Source of the DNA: Branchiostoma floridae
Lineage: Eukaryota > Chordata > Leptocardii > Amphioxiformes > Branchiostomatidae
Length of the DNA stretch: 64,000 nucleotides
Reading direction: 5' to 3'
Assembly: GCF_000003815.2 (NCBI RefSeq)
Contig: NC_049995.1
Span: 3,340,788-3,404,787 of the forward strand
Part shown: piece after piece, positions 33,801-43,749 of the stretch
How positions within the stretch are numbered: the first letter of the stretch is position 1
Layout: each line of letters opens with the position of its first letter
Notes under the pieces: generated by a model
What the model was told of the DNA's origin: nothing
The model's database searches: none
Seen by the model: only the letters and a program-made list of their open reading frames with translations
Made by a program: the position numbers and the translations under genes

Positions 33801-35257
33801 AATTCTTAGCTCAGGCCAAAAGGACCAAGAAGTACAAAATCTGAAAGCCCTTTGATTAATCATTGTTAACCTTAATTGAGTTCAGAACAGAAAGAAATTG
33901 AACACACCATAGTATGTGCCTTTCTCTATAAGTTTGGTTGTAGAGTACTGGAACAATATTCAGGGTGTGGCCTGCCGCCACTCAAAAAAACAAGTGACTT
34001 TTTAATTTTCTCCGAAGACCTGCAACCGCACCAATAAGCTTAACCCATTAACGTTATAACCCAACATAATTTGGTTAAGGAGCAGTAACGAAACTAATCT
34101 TTTAACCAAAAAAGGGGGTTTTATGGCTTAAAACTCGAAAACTAATAGAAGAAAAAGCTCACCTGAGACTTTCGCTAGCAGCTACACCCTTCTGAATGAG
34201 GTGTGACCTTTAATTATATGTGGTGACCTTTAGCGCTGCTCTGCCTCAGGTGACTGATTACTAGTACAATGACGCATTACTGACACGTAGGTAGACACAT
34301 TGAAAAGGCTGCCGGTTCCGATGAAAGGTCAGAAGGGGTGGAGTTAAAAGGCAGAAAACATAATTATGGACTCTGGAGATAATTCTTTTGTTTTCTAACT
34401 ACAACCAGAAACAACAACTTAGCTCTGCACTAATGATTTTTGGCAAGGATGGCATTGTTTTGAAAATTAGATTTTTAAATTGCAAGGTAAAACCTCAGAA
34501 AGTTGTACAACTTGGAATGCATTTTGCAACAAGGTGTGATCGAGAATTAAAAGTTTGCATGCAAAGCATGGGTGGGGTTCCATTTTGCATTGTCCTGGCT
34601 TTCTGAAATTATCCTCATGTGACCTTATGAATATGATAAGTGACATTTTGCATGTACGCAAGGTGTGGCCTTTTGCAAGCCTGGGAAACGCCATACATGT
34701 ATATGTTTTGAAAGTCCATTAGCAAGCCTCAAGTGTAGACTACACAGTACAGTACCACTTAAGTTGTCATTGTCTTATGCTTTAAAAACAGAGACATTGT
34801 CCCAGTCTGAGATTTGTGTTCTTTGGTCTTCTTTGATTGTTTTTTTTTCTTCTGTATTTGGCTAAGATTCGTGCACCACCAGAAAGAATTGTACAATTTT
34901 AAAGCACCTGCTTGGATATTACAGTAAAATCATTGATTTTCACTGGGACATATTTTCAGGGCTCAGTCATGTCAAAACAGTTCTGTGGTTCAACAGTAAT
35001 ACGTTGAAAATGCAGCTTGGCCTAGTCTTCATTTTGCGGTGGAAATGTCACTGTGAAAATAAAACAAACATTACCAATTCTACAGTAGTGTCCCCTTACC
35101 TTGAGTTTGTGTGAGGAGTTTTATCTGTCGTGCTGGGAGAGTTTTCAAGACACTCTGGACAGTGGACCAGCTCCTCTCTGGTGACTTGGTGACAGACGTC
35201 GCACTCTGACGTGTTAAGGTCAACCAGGTCAAAACGTGTCAGGTCCATCTGACGCAT
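30835..35257 (-). CDS. uncharacterised protein with N-terminal paired Cys/His zinc-site pattern, 4 coding exons
   Basis: Coding exons 35100-35257 (the exon itself starts at 35279), 31739-32304, 31481-31543, 30835-31061. Phases agree, giving 337 residues. The first Met (35257) is chosen because it is the first in-frame Met of the exon and the upstream exon has no in-frame Met. C19-x2-C22, C33-x2-C36 and H55-x2-C58 form a C4HC arrangement like RING or PHD treble-clef sites; the H/C pair comes from the next exon. Residues about 75-180 are Ser/Pro/Lys-rich and probably disordered. An acidic-serine tract (SESSSSSEDEED) lies near 210-222. The C-terminal 100 residues (LNREQLEACVAFLRMRIDG; LQVRDWTLNQISVKHTVIYQ) look folded, perhaps helical. 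I recognise no family. A DNA, histone or ubiquitin role would be a guess. Confidence 0.85.
31096..31330 (+). mobile_element. tRNA-derived SINE-like repeat
   Basis: GTGGCAAGGATAAGCTTTGT and TCTGGGTTGAAATCCC (B-box-like) followed by CGTGCCCTTGAGAAA. Same family as 6338 and 7245. It lies in an intron of the 337-residue gene. Confidence 0.55.
32305..35099. other. intron of the 337-residue gene: hairpin and tandem repeats
   Basis: Holds a hairpin with tandem AAGAAAACTGCCC units (32889-32955) and three diverged repeats of about 50 bases sharing ATACATGTGAC and AGTCGGTCACC (33289-33345, 33402-33455, 33494-33550). No exon was recognised. Confidence 0.5.
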
Positions 35258-35279
35258 CTTCGACGTTCCTCCTTCGACA

Positions 35280-37402
35280 CTGTAGAAAATAGATATGCCA
35301 ACACGTCATAACATTAATTGTTGCAATGGACTAGGGGCAAAGTGTCTGACATCCTGAGGTTGGAAGTTCAAACCCTGGCCACTGTATCTTCAGAAATTGT
35401 ACAGACAGCTGGTTTCTCTGGTCAGCACTCATGAGAAAAGTTGAACACACACCACTACAAACCTACTTACATGGCCAAACATTAGCCTAGCCTGTGAAGT
35501 CATTGTCAGTTTGAGACTGGTTGGACCCCCTCCCTGAGGAAATGCAAGAAGATGGGGGGGGGGGGAATTGCTAGTAGAAGTAGTAAGTTCAGCTATTGTG
35601 TGCCGGGGCCCAACATCTGCTTGGTTATGAGTCAGCTTTGTCTTCCTATTACAACAATAGGCATAGAACATGTGGCCTAACAATGGGATGAACATGACGA
35701 TCATGAGTCATATAGTAGGCCCTTTGGGACTGCTAGTATCCCCCCCAAAAGTCACTTTTGTTTCCTCTTACAACAATAGCCATAATAAACATAATACATA
35801 TGCAAGAAAACAATGGTGTGAACTTGACAATGGATTTTTCATTTTATTATGTGTATCAAGGCAAAGGGTGACTAGATTATGAGTCATATACTAGAGGGCC
35901 CTTTGGGACAATAAATAACATTTAGCATAAAATTGAATAATTAGTCTATAAAAGGCAATAATAAAACATAGCTGACCAAAAAAAATTAATGAAAATGTGC
36001 TCAAATTATCTGTATGAACTAAATATATGTTAATTTACACTGATTTCAGAAAAAGATTGCATACATGAGGTAATTTCACACTTTGTCATGAAAGGCAGAT
36101 GAATACATTATGTAGATTAATAACACACAGATGGTCAGTATAACTGCATTATTCTAACAGTCCAGATGTTTATGGTGATTATTCACCGCTATCGTTTATT
36201 GTCTCTTTGAACATTATAATATGTGTCCTTTGTTCGCGTTTTTCCTTTGTTGCAACGTTGTCTAGCGTCTGTCCCTTTGTCATGTCAACTCAGAGTCTGC
36301 TTCTTTGTCCGTTAACGTTGCAATACACATTTCTATCTTTGGTTGGATTGGAAATCCTAAAAACAGACTGTAAAAGCCGAAAATGTGTTGATGTCACCAC
36401 GGTGAAAGCTCATTGACGTCATCGGGATTTCAAGAAAATAGACAAATATCTTAATGATAATCCTAAAATGATATGGTAACCCCAGCCCTGGGTCGCGTCG
36501 ACCTTTTTTGGCTTTAAAAGTGCACAAAGGAGCACTTCACTTATTTTAGGGTGAAGGACCCGCCACGTAAAGGTTTAAATCGTAACCTGTTTACTTTACC
36601 TATTCTGTTTGTATGAAATTGTGCTACGTACCCCAAAATCAATGCAAACATGTAATGGCCTGTTCTAAAAGTGCCATGAAGTATTACGCAATCTAATGTT
36701 ATGAATAAATATTACAAATTTTACGGGTTGTGAGTCATACCAATCCCTATGGTCACGTACCCCTTGGTCACTAAATATTATTCGTATCAAGTTATGGTTG
36801 GATAATCATAAAGCGAAAATATTTGCTTTGCTCGTTCAAGAGATCGACTAAACAAATATGCATGAGAGTCAGAGTCCAAAAATATCTTGCCGCTTGCAAA
36901 AACAACAGCGTTGGAATAACTAACCTCCTTGGAATAACAAAGGGACCGCTCGAATGCCTACCGCGCCGCATCCGGCTTTTCAAGAACACGTCCTAAAAAT
37001 ATTCACATTCGGAAACATCTGTGGCCATCAAATGCGCATGTGGCATTGAAACGACTTGTCTTAAATTTAGTAATATTTGTGGCCGCTATAGATTTGTTGC
37101 TAAAATGAATGCACAAATAGTTTTTTTCTTGTGTCAATAATTTTCACGGTGCTAGTGTTGTATATATGTATGTTAGGTCAACAATAGTATAAAATTACCA
37201 AAAGTACTACATGATCAAATGTCGACCATAATCTTGACCATAATTTTCACACAAAATGTAAGGGCCTAATACTTCGGCTTTTGTTTCACTCATTCGATCA
37301 TATAAACTGGAAACCGAGACCAAAAATTTAGGTATAAAACATAACCTCAACAACATCACAAAATAACCCCCAAAATTAACCAAAATACTAGATTTTTCTT
37401 AC
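35280..37402. other. first intron of the 337-residue gene
   Basis: Bounded by acceptor AG (35281-35280) and donor GTAAG (37402-37398). It includes a poly-G run near 35558-35567 and AT-rich sequence. No exon was seen. Confidence 0.45.
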
Positions 37403-37480
37403 CTTCTTTTGCAAAAATCGCAACCCGGCTCTTCTATAGTTGAGTCTTAGTCAGTCTGTAGCGAACACAAAGGAACAATA
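37403..37480 (-). other. untranslated first exon of the 337-residue gene (5' end approximate)
   Basis: The minus strand has a strong donor AAAAGAAG/GTAAGAAA at 37402. The sequence before it has no in-frame ATG, so translation starts in the next exon. Confidence 0.55.
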
Positions 37481-37579
37481 AGCTTTGTTGAGCAGAAAAT
37501 GTTTAGCGTGACGCTGGCTGTATCGTGGACACGCAACAACAAAGGCCAACGAAATTACCTCCTACGACAGCCGGGATTA

Positions 37580-37615
37580 CCTATGACGCAGTCACCTGCT
37601 TCCGGTGACGTAAGG
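37580..37615 (-). promoter_or_regulatory. candidate promoter sites (ETS and CRE-like)
   Basis: CTTCCGG (37599-37605) is directly followed by TGACGTAA (37606-37613), with another TGACGCA at 37583. They lie about 100 bp upstream of the proposed first exon. Such pairs are common in housekeeping promoters; function is inferred. Confidence 0.4.
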
Positions 37616-37984
37616 GATTTCCCAAGGACCCGGATATAGATTGGGTCATTCTACTTCTAATTGTGAAGGCAACCATTTATTTTACAAATATGTCAAACTA
37701 AAGACTGTAAATTGACGTAATATATTAAATCATACAACAGTTATAATTCATTGTCTTTTTATAGATTTTAAGATTATAGTCTAAGAATAAGCGTTCTTTA
37801 TACATATAAATTCTGTCCCCGTATTGTAGATAGAATAGTCCTTTCCCCTGCACTTTGCTTTTTTGGAAGGGCGAGTTCATTCGCCTTTCAGGGGATGTGA
37901 TTAGTAGAAGTCAGGGTGAGGTAATACTGATTTAAATGTGGGTGAGGTTAGCTGATGCGCGAGTGGGGAAAAAAGAGTATGAAA

Positions 37985-38127
37985 ATAAAACGGGGGTCCC
38001 GTGCTCGACGAGGTGCCTCGGCCATGTTAAACAGCCTCATTTATTACTCATAATGTGGGTACCTACTGACTGGCAAAATACACCAGATTATTGTTATTAT
38101 TATCATTATTATTATTATTATTATAAA
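37985..38127 (+). mobile_element. 5'-truncated copy of the 5S-headed SINE (body and tail)
   Basis: AAACGGGGGTCCCGTGCTCG, GAGGTGCCTCGGCC and GGCAAAATACACCAGATTAT match the body of the 63010 element. It ends in ATT repeats. Confidence 0.8.
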
Positions 38128-38315
38128 ATCAAAGTGGCCATGAAAGTTGAATAAATGATTGAGCGCACAAAACGTGATATACCGTTACTTGTTAACCCAC
38201 TGGTACAAAGACAAAGAAGATGTGAAGCCAAATGATAACTTCTATATTTCTGTTATTTTAGATTTTGGAAGACTCTGTTAAGGACTCGAAATACTCAGTT
38301 GCTTCAGCTTGTTTG

Positions 38316-38460
38316 TATAGAAGCCAGTTAACCGCGCACTTCTGTTAATTGCACGGAATCCTAAAAACCGAAACCGGTGCCGTCCAGCTGGATTGCTTCG
38401 CATTGTTGCACCATCCGGATAGTTGCACGAAATACGCTGGCAAATGGTATAAGCAAACTC
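38316..38460. mobile_element. relative of the 2248-2422 MITE, reversed, broken by a minisatellite
   Basis: TATAGAAGCCAGTTAACCGC, CACTTCTGTTAATTGCACGG, TTGCACCATCCGGATAGTTG and GCTGGCAAATGG match the reverse complement of 2262-2422 in order. The other end is replaced by the 18-bp array. Confidence 0.75.
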
Positions 38461-38938
38461 CCTTCCACGGCAAACTCCCTTCTTCGGCAAACTCCCTTCC
38501 ACGGCAAACTCCCTTCCTCGGCAAACTCCCTTCCACGGCAAATCCCTTCCACGGCAATTCCCTTCCACGGCAAACTCCCTTCCTCGGCAAGCTCCCTTCC
38601 ACGGCAAACTCCCTTCCTCGGCAAACTGCCTTCCACAGAAAACTCCCTTCCACGGAAAACTCCAACGGAAAACTCCCTTCCACCAAGGAGCTTTTGCTTC
38701 CACGGAAAACTCCCTTCCACGGAAAACTCCCTTCCACGGAAAACTCCCTTCCACGGAAAACTCTTTTCCACGGCAAACTCCCTTCCACGGCAAACTCCCT
38801 TCCACGTGCACGGCAAACTTCTTTCCACGGCAATTCCCAGCTTCCACGGCAAACACCCTTCCTCGGCATACTCCTTTCCACGACAAACTCCCTTCCACGA
38901 CAAACTCCCTTCCACGACAAACTCCCCTCCACTGCAAA
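38456..38938. repeat. 18-bp minisatellite (ACTCCCTTCCACGGCAAA)
   Basis: About 26 units with variants CCTCGGCAAA, CCACGGAAAA and CCACGACAAA grouped in blocks. Because the unit is a multiple of 3 and stop-free, five reading frames stay open for more than 200 codons. These are not genes. Confidence 0.92.
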
Positions 38939-39324
38939 CCATGAAAAACAGCCCCGGCCGTCTGAAGACTGCAACGGAGGCTGAATTGATGCGAGCGTTG
39001 ATGTTATCCACATAATGAAATCATTATTGCCCAATAGGAAACGCTCTAGCCAGACGATTGGGGAACCATTACGGGATATCCGGTGTGCTTCGTGGAAAAG
39101 CGCTGACTTCTACAAGGAAATGAAGTCGACCGGCGAATTTCACGCTTTTTTTTCTCTCAAAAACAAAAATGAGACAAACTGGAGAGTTTGCTCCTTTGAG
39201 ACCATCGTTTGTCGTGTTGCAGGTGTACCTGGTCTTGATGGGAACTTGATACAGATACTAGGTGAGTTTTAATTAGGTACACGTGCATGTACTAGATTTT
39301 CGGGTAGAGACAAAATATGTAATC

Positions 39325-39535
39325 ACAGTCAAACATGTTCAAGTCAAATCGTTCAGACTTCTACATAAGGACTACTTAGCCAATGTGACAATTTTAGTGG
39401 TTCTTAAGATAATTTTTACCATTGACAAAAGCATTAAGAATGCAGTCTATATATAGTGACCATCTGTCGACATAGACCAGGTTTTATATCTGTCCCTGTT
39501 TGGTCGTCTTGGATATGTTTGATATGTAAAAATAC
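39325..39535. mobile_element. TACAGTCAAAC-type MITE
   Basis: Starts ACAGTCAAACATGTTCAAGT and has CTTCTACATAAGGACTAC, as at 18034. It ends with GACCATCTGTCGACATAGAC and TGGTCGTCTTGGATATGTTT, the imperfect inverse of its start. Non-coding. Confidence 0.7.
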
Positions 39536-40732
39536 AATTTTAGGGGGAGGGTTTTAAACGTTGTCACTATGGGAATATAACTATTACATGTGAAGTTTGG
39601 AGCTAACGTTTGACGAAATACGGAGGCAGACTTTCACAATCTTAGGAAGATTTTTAGGTTAAAAAGTTTGTGACCGCCCCCGCTGTATATGTTTGTTTGA
39701 ACATTTATTTGTTCACACATGTGTCTTATTATCTGAGATGTATTGGCACCCTTTCTCGGTTCTTAGCTATAAATCATTACCGCTATAAATGTTGTTAGGC
39801 CCCGAAGAATGACTTCGCAGTTTGCTTATTCGTGTACGTGCAGTATGAAAATGAAACACTAGTGGGCGCTGCTGCAACATCAGCAATGCTATCCTTTATC
39901 AATGGTATACATGATTACTTACATCCAGTGTAATTTGCTAGATGCTGTATGTGGCCTAAAACATGTATTCCTATGCTTTTCTCCAAAATCATATGAACTC
40001 AAAAGTTGTCATCTTACTTTGTGATCTGAACGTCTTGAGTTGTAAACTGACTTTGTTTGTAAGAATTGATTTAGTCTCATAGAAGTCTCATAAGAATCAT
40101 AAGACTCGAACCTTTCAACCGTTTCCCCTTATCATTTATCCGATGACCTCTGTCCACCAATCCGCACATTTCTTACATACCAGTCTGGAAGTTTATGGCA
40201 AGGCCTTTCGTGTGGTCATGGCTTGACCGCAAGTAACCGCTAGGTGTGACGTCACCTTCAAGCAGATACGTGCAGTGTATGAGCTTAGGTTTATAAAAAC
40301 AAAAGCGCATTTGCTTTAAAATTGTTCTGGGGCCTTACGTGAAAACTTTCTCACGGGCGAGTATTGAAATAGTACTGTAAACGTTGAAATGCTCACGGTA
40401 TTTTTTTCGTGAGAACCACTGAAAAATTATGACATTGCTAAAATGTCTTTTGTGTATTACTGCGTTTCTACAAAATTGTTCTTTTTACCGCGAACTCAAA
40501 ACAACGCGAAAACATTATTTCCCTTCCTCGCGTCTTCCCAAAAGTAGATCAATCTATAGTACAATATACCTGACGTGACAGATACACACACATCGACAGT
40601 CTATAGCAGACTAGCTACTTATAAGCTATAGGGAGAATTGTTTGCCAGATCGGCCACTATAGCGTAGATTGAACGAAGGCGCAGTTGGGCAGTTTGGAGG
40701 GTTTATAATGTTAACTTGCTCGCGGACTGACA
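39536..40732. other. intergenic stretch, no gene recognised
   Basis: Only scattered inverted motifs (for example CTCACGG near 40350 and 40395). No exon or promoter signal was convincing. Confidence 0.3.
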
Positions 40733-40741
40733 ACTATTCCC

Positions 40742-40928
40742 TAGTCTCTACCAGACTCCGGATCGCTGGAAAAATCGTAGAAATGTAACAAATCAGAGGA
40801 GTAAGCCGGCCAGAGGAATATAACCGGCCAGGGAACAGCACGCGATCGTCGTTCCCTGGCCGGTTATATTCCTCTCTATTTGTTCCATTTCTACGATTTT
40901 CCAGCGATTCGGAGTCTGGTAGAGACTA
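40742..40928. mobile_element. fold-back element with 9-bp target duplication (Mutator-like MITE)
   Basis: TSD ACTATTCCC at 40733-40741 and 40929-40937. Ends TAGTCTCTACCAGACTCCG and its complement continue inward through CGCTGGAAAA.TCGTAGAAAT to GCCGGCC/GGCCGG. Nearly the whole element folds. A 9-bp TSD suggests the Mutator superfamily. Confidence 0.9.
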
Positions 40929-41008
40929 ACTATTCCCCCTTTTTTTCTGATCCATACATCCGTAGGAAGGCCTGGTGTGGAGGCTACATATACTAGAAAG
41001 TGGAGTGA

Positions 41009-41056
41009 TATAGTCTGGGTGCCATCCGTATAGTAAGGGTGACACCCAGGCTGGCG
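41009..41056. repeat. small hairpin, AGTCTGGGTGCCATCC family
   Basis: AGTCTGGGTGCCATCC pairs with GGGTGACACCCAGGCT. Related single motifs AGCCTGGGTGTCATCC (about 17259) and AGCCTGGGTGACATTC (about 49829) suggest a small dispersed element. Confidence 0.5.
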
Positions 41057-42039
41057 TTAGAATAGAACACATTAGCGAGAATAAAGGCCTTGCAGCTAGT
41101 GTAGATCCGTGCATTTTATCAAGTCACTCACTGTCAAATTTTCCATACGATTTTGTCTTGTCGCTGCTACCTTTTTTTTCTCAACTAGCATGGGTAACAC
41201 TCGATTCTTGACTTTTTTCAGGGTACTAATCAGATGGTACCAAGGCTTACGTTTTCCATCCCAACACACCCGAACCTCCACGACTTTCCAAATCGAATAA
41301 TTCCCTATCGTGCGACCAAAGTGACCTCAGTCGGACGTGTGTCTATTCCTGTCGGTATGGTCCTGTAGACCATTTTACCACAGACGATATTTTCGGACAT
41401 ACCTGGCGCGCTCCGGTCAATATATAGCTAAAAAATGACAACATTTATCAAGATTGGGGACCAACCACTATATATTGAGATATTGCAGGTGTAGTTTTGA
41501 ACCAACATCTTTAATGGCATGCGGTATATAAATAATATGTGATCTTTATTTGCATATTCTTGTCCATATGGGATCAATGTAGTAGTTTAACAATAATATA
41601 AAAAAAAAACTAAAATTAAGATATTATTAATTGTGGTAAACGAAGGTAGACACAAAGCAGCTAAAAGCATAAAACTATTTAACCACAACATTTAAACTAA
41701 TGTATATATGTTGTAAAAGAGTTGAACATAATTTTGTATGGCAATAGGTTGGGATGAAATAAAACGAAATCATTTTTCATACCCTAGACCCTCCCCTAAT
41801 ATCTTAAGAAAATTGTACCGTCCCCTAGCTTAGCATTTTTAAGCACCTCTATGAGTCAAGAAATCGCTGAACCGAATAGTAAGATGTCGCAGATACCTGG
41901 CGATCTTACAAAAGGTCATCTAAGGATGACTCATTAAAAGTACACACTCTCTAAGACACGTAGGCCAACATCTCCACATATAAACCCCTCCCAAAACAAG
42001 AAAAAAGTATCGTCCCACCCCTTGAAGTGCATACTATCT

Positions 42040-42110
42040 CTCCTCTGATTGGCTGTCGCCAGGTGATGACGTGACCGGATGTCCGATGACGTCACTCCGA
42101 AGGGCGGGTT
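42040..42110 (+). promoter_or_regulatory. candidate promoter with CCAAT and two CRE sites
   Basis: GATTGGCT (about 42047), GATGACGTGA (42064-42073) and the palindromic TGACGTCA (42087-42094) cluster about 340 bp upstream of an ATG with a strong donor (42430). Function is inferred. Confidence 0.45.
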
Positions 42111-42429
42111 AGTTGAAGTGTTTGAATTTTGCTCCAGGACCACCCTTCGGTCATTGTCTTATCAAAAACCGCTCCCTTTTTAATTTCCGAACGACCACTC
42201 CTTGTTTTTTCTTACAAATAAGTCAGCCTTTTGAGTCTGGAATTCATCAAACGGGTTCTTTCCTTAGCAAAAGGGAGACTGAGGGGGTTTGAAAATAAAT
42301 CGGCGGCACTAGCAAGAGTTCGCCACCGTGGGCGGTAGAGATATTTCGCCGGTGACATAGCGATCGGCTTATAGAACCAACGCGAGACGGGAAATATATT
42401 TTCAGACGCCGACGCCCTGCATTGCAATC

Positions 42430-42463
42430 ATGACTTCTAAAACTGTGCTGGTGAAAAATACGG
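42430..42463 (+). CDS. possible first coding exon of a plus-strand gene
   Basis: It reads MTSKTVLVKNT and ends in phase 1 at G/GTAAGAAA, downstream of a CRE/CCAAT cluster. No further exon is convincing until 56071, whose phase fits. Alternative first exons may exist at 50524 and 51505. No family was recognised. Confidence 0.35.
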
Positions 42464-43433
42464 GTAAGAAATGACTTTTAAAATGTTTGTATCATTACTG
42501 TATATCATTGGCATTATGTTAGCATTATATTTTTACTTGCATCACCTCTGCTATACATATTCATAATGGAAATCCCATACCGAATGTATTTTGTTAGTGG
42601 CGCCGCTAACATAAGCTTTTAGCTTCAGTACCGTGCACTACTGTGTATATACTTCGTATTTTTGTTTGATTAGAAATGCATTTTCATGAATATATCCTAG
42701 TTAATGCTTTTGAATCCTGTGACTTTTACAATGATTTATTCCGATAACCGTTCGCTCGGTCAAAACACTTATTTGAATGACCGTACAACTATATGCAGAG
42801 GTCATAGTATAGACCTACAGTGTTACATCATGGGGGTATAATTTCCTAAAAGTTGCAATTGGCCCTTATTTTTTTGCTTAAATGAATATGATCATTTCTA
42901 ATTATGTTGTGATATTAAGACAATATTGGTAAAAAAGGGCAATAATGCGGCCAACCCAACATCTATAGACATCTTTATTGACACGACAAAAGTACAGCGA
43001 CTTTCGTAAGGTCTGTAACAACTACTTACAGTACAACTAAACAGACATATATCTATAGGTATGAATATGTCAACATATTGGGTCTAGCATTTCACTTATA
43101 CTATTGGTTCTACGGTACAGGCATTCGTGGATATATTTTTTACTTGTGCACTGTGAGGCAATCGCCTCCCAGAATGTAGTTGAATTTATGTATCGAGCAT
43201 ACTATAGAGTAGCAAATTCCTTAGAGCAAGCATATTAGTCTTATCATTTACATAAAAAAAGGTCACGTTAAATATCAAATTTTGTTCTTCCACGCCCCAA
43301 ATGTTATAACTATTACACGAACAATGCGACCACCAACGAACTTTAGTATGTGTGACGCGAGTATGATATTTGCCCCCCTCCCCTGTAAAGAATGGCATTT
43401 TGCCGAGTTCACACGTCCATAGTTCAATATATG
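42464..43433. other. AT-rich stretch, no gene recognised
   Basis: Would be intron if the 42430 exon is real. Nothing further seen. Confidence 0.3.
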
Positions 43434-43460
43434 TAGTCTCTACCAGACTCCCGCCTGGCC
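43434..43460. repeat. single end of the TAGTCTCTACCAGACTCC element
   Basis: TAGTCTCTACCAGACTCC without a partner end nearby. A similar orphan end is at 55281-55296. Confidence 0.6.
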
Positions 43461-43566
43461 AAATAGTAATAGGAGAGTGTGGCCAAGTTAGGAATAAAAG
43501 TCCGCTAGTAGTTAATTGGTCTAGGTGTGAACTGACCCGCCGCTAGCTGGATAGACTGCAAAAACT

Positions 43567-43740
43567 TAGTCTCTATCAGACTCCGAGTCGCTGGAAAAAA
43601 TCGTAGAAATGGTACAAATAGAGGAGTATGCCGGCCAGAGGAATATAGCCGGCTAGGCAACAGTTCCCTGGCCGGTTATATTCCTCTCTATTTGTTCCAT
43701 TTCTACGATTTTCCAGCGATCCGGAGTCTGGTAGAGACTA
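43567..43740. mobile_element. fold-back element with 9-bp target duplication, second copy
   Basis: TSD GCAAAAACT at 43558-43566 and 43741-43749. Ends TAGTCTCTATCAGACTCCG and CGGAGTCTGGTAGAGACTA. Collinear with 40742-40928 apart from the loop. Confidence 0.92.
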
Positions 43741-43749
43741 GCAAAAACT

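Noticed and set aside
38278..39034. Open frames of 210-229 codons in five frames on both strands
   Set aside because: They arise from the stop-free 18-bp minisatellite whose unit is a multiple of three. Low-complexity peptide and no splice or start context.
39015..39272. Exon ending at CTAG/GTGAGT (39261)
   Set aside because: An open frame and donor-like site exist, but there is no family match, no good upstream acceptor and no partner exon.
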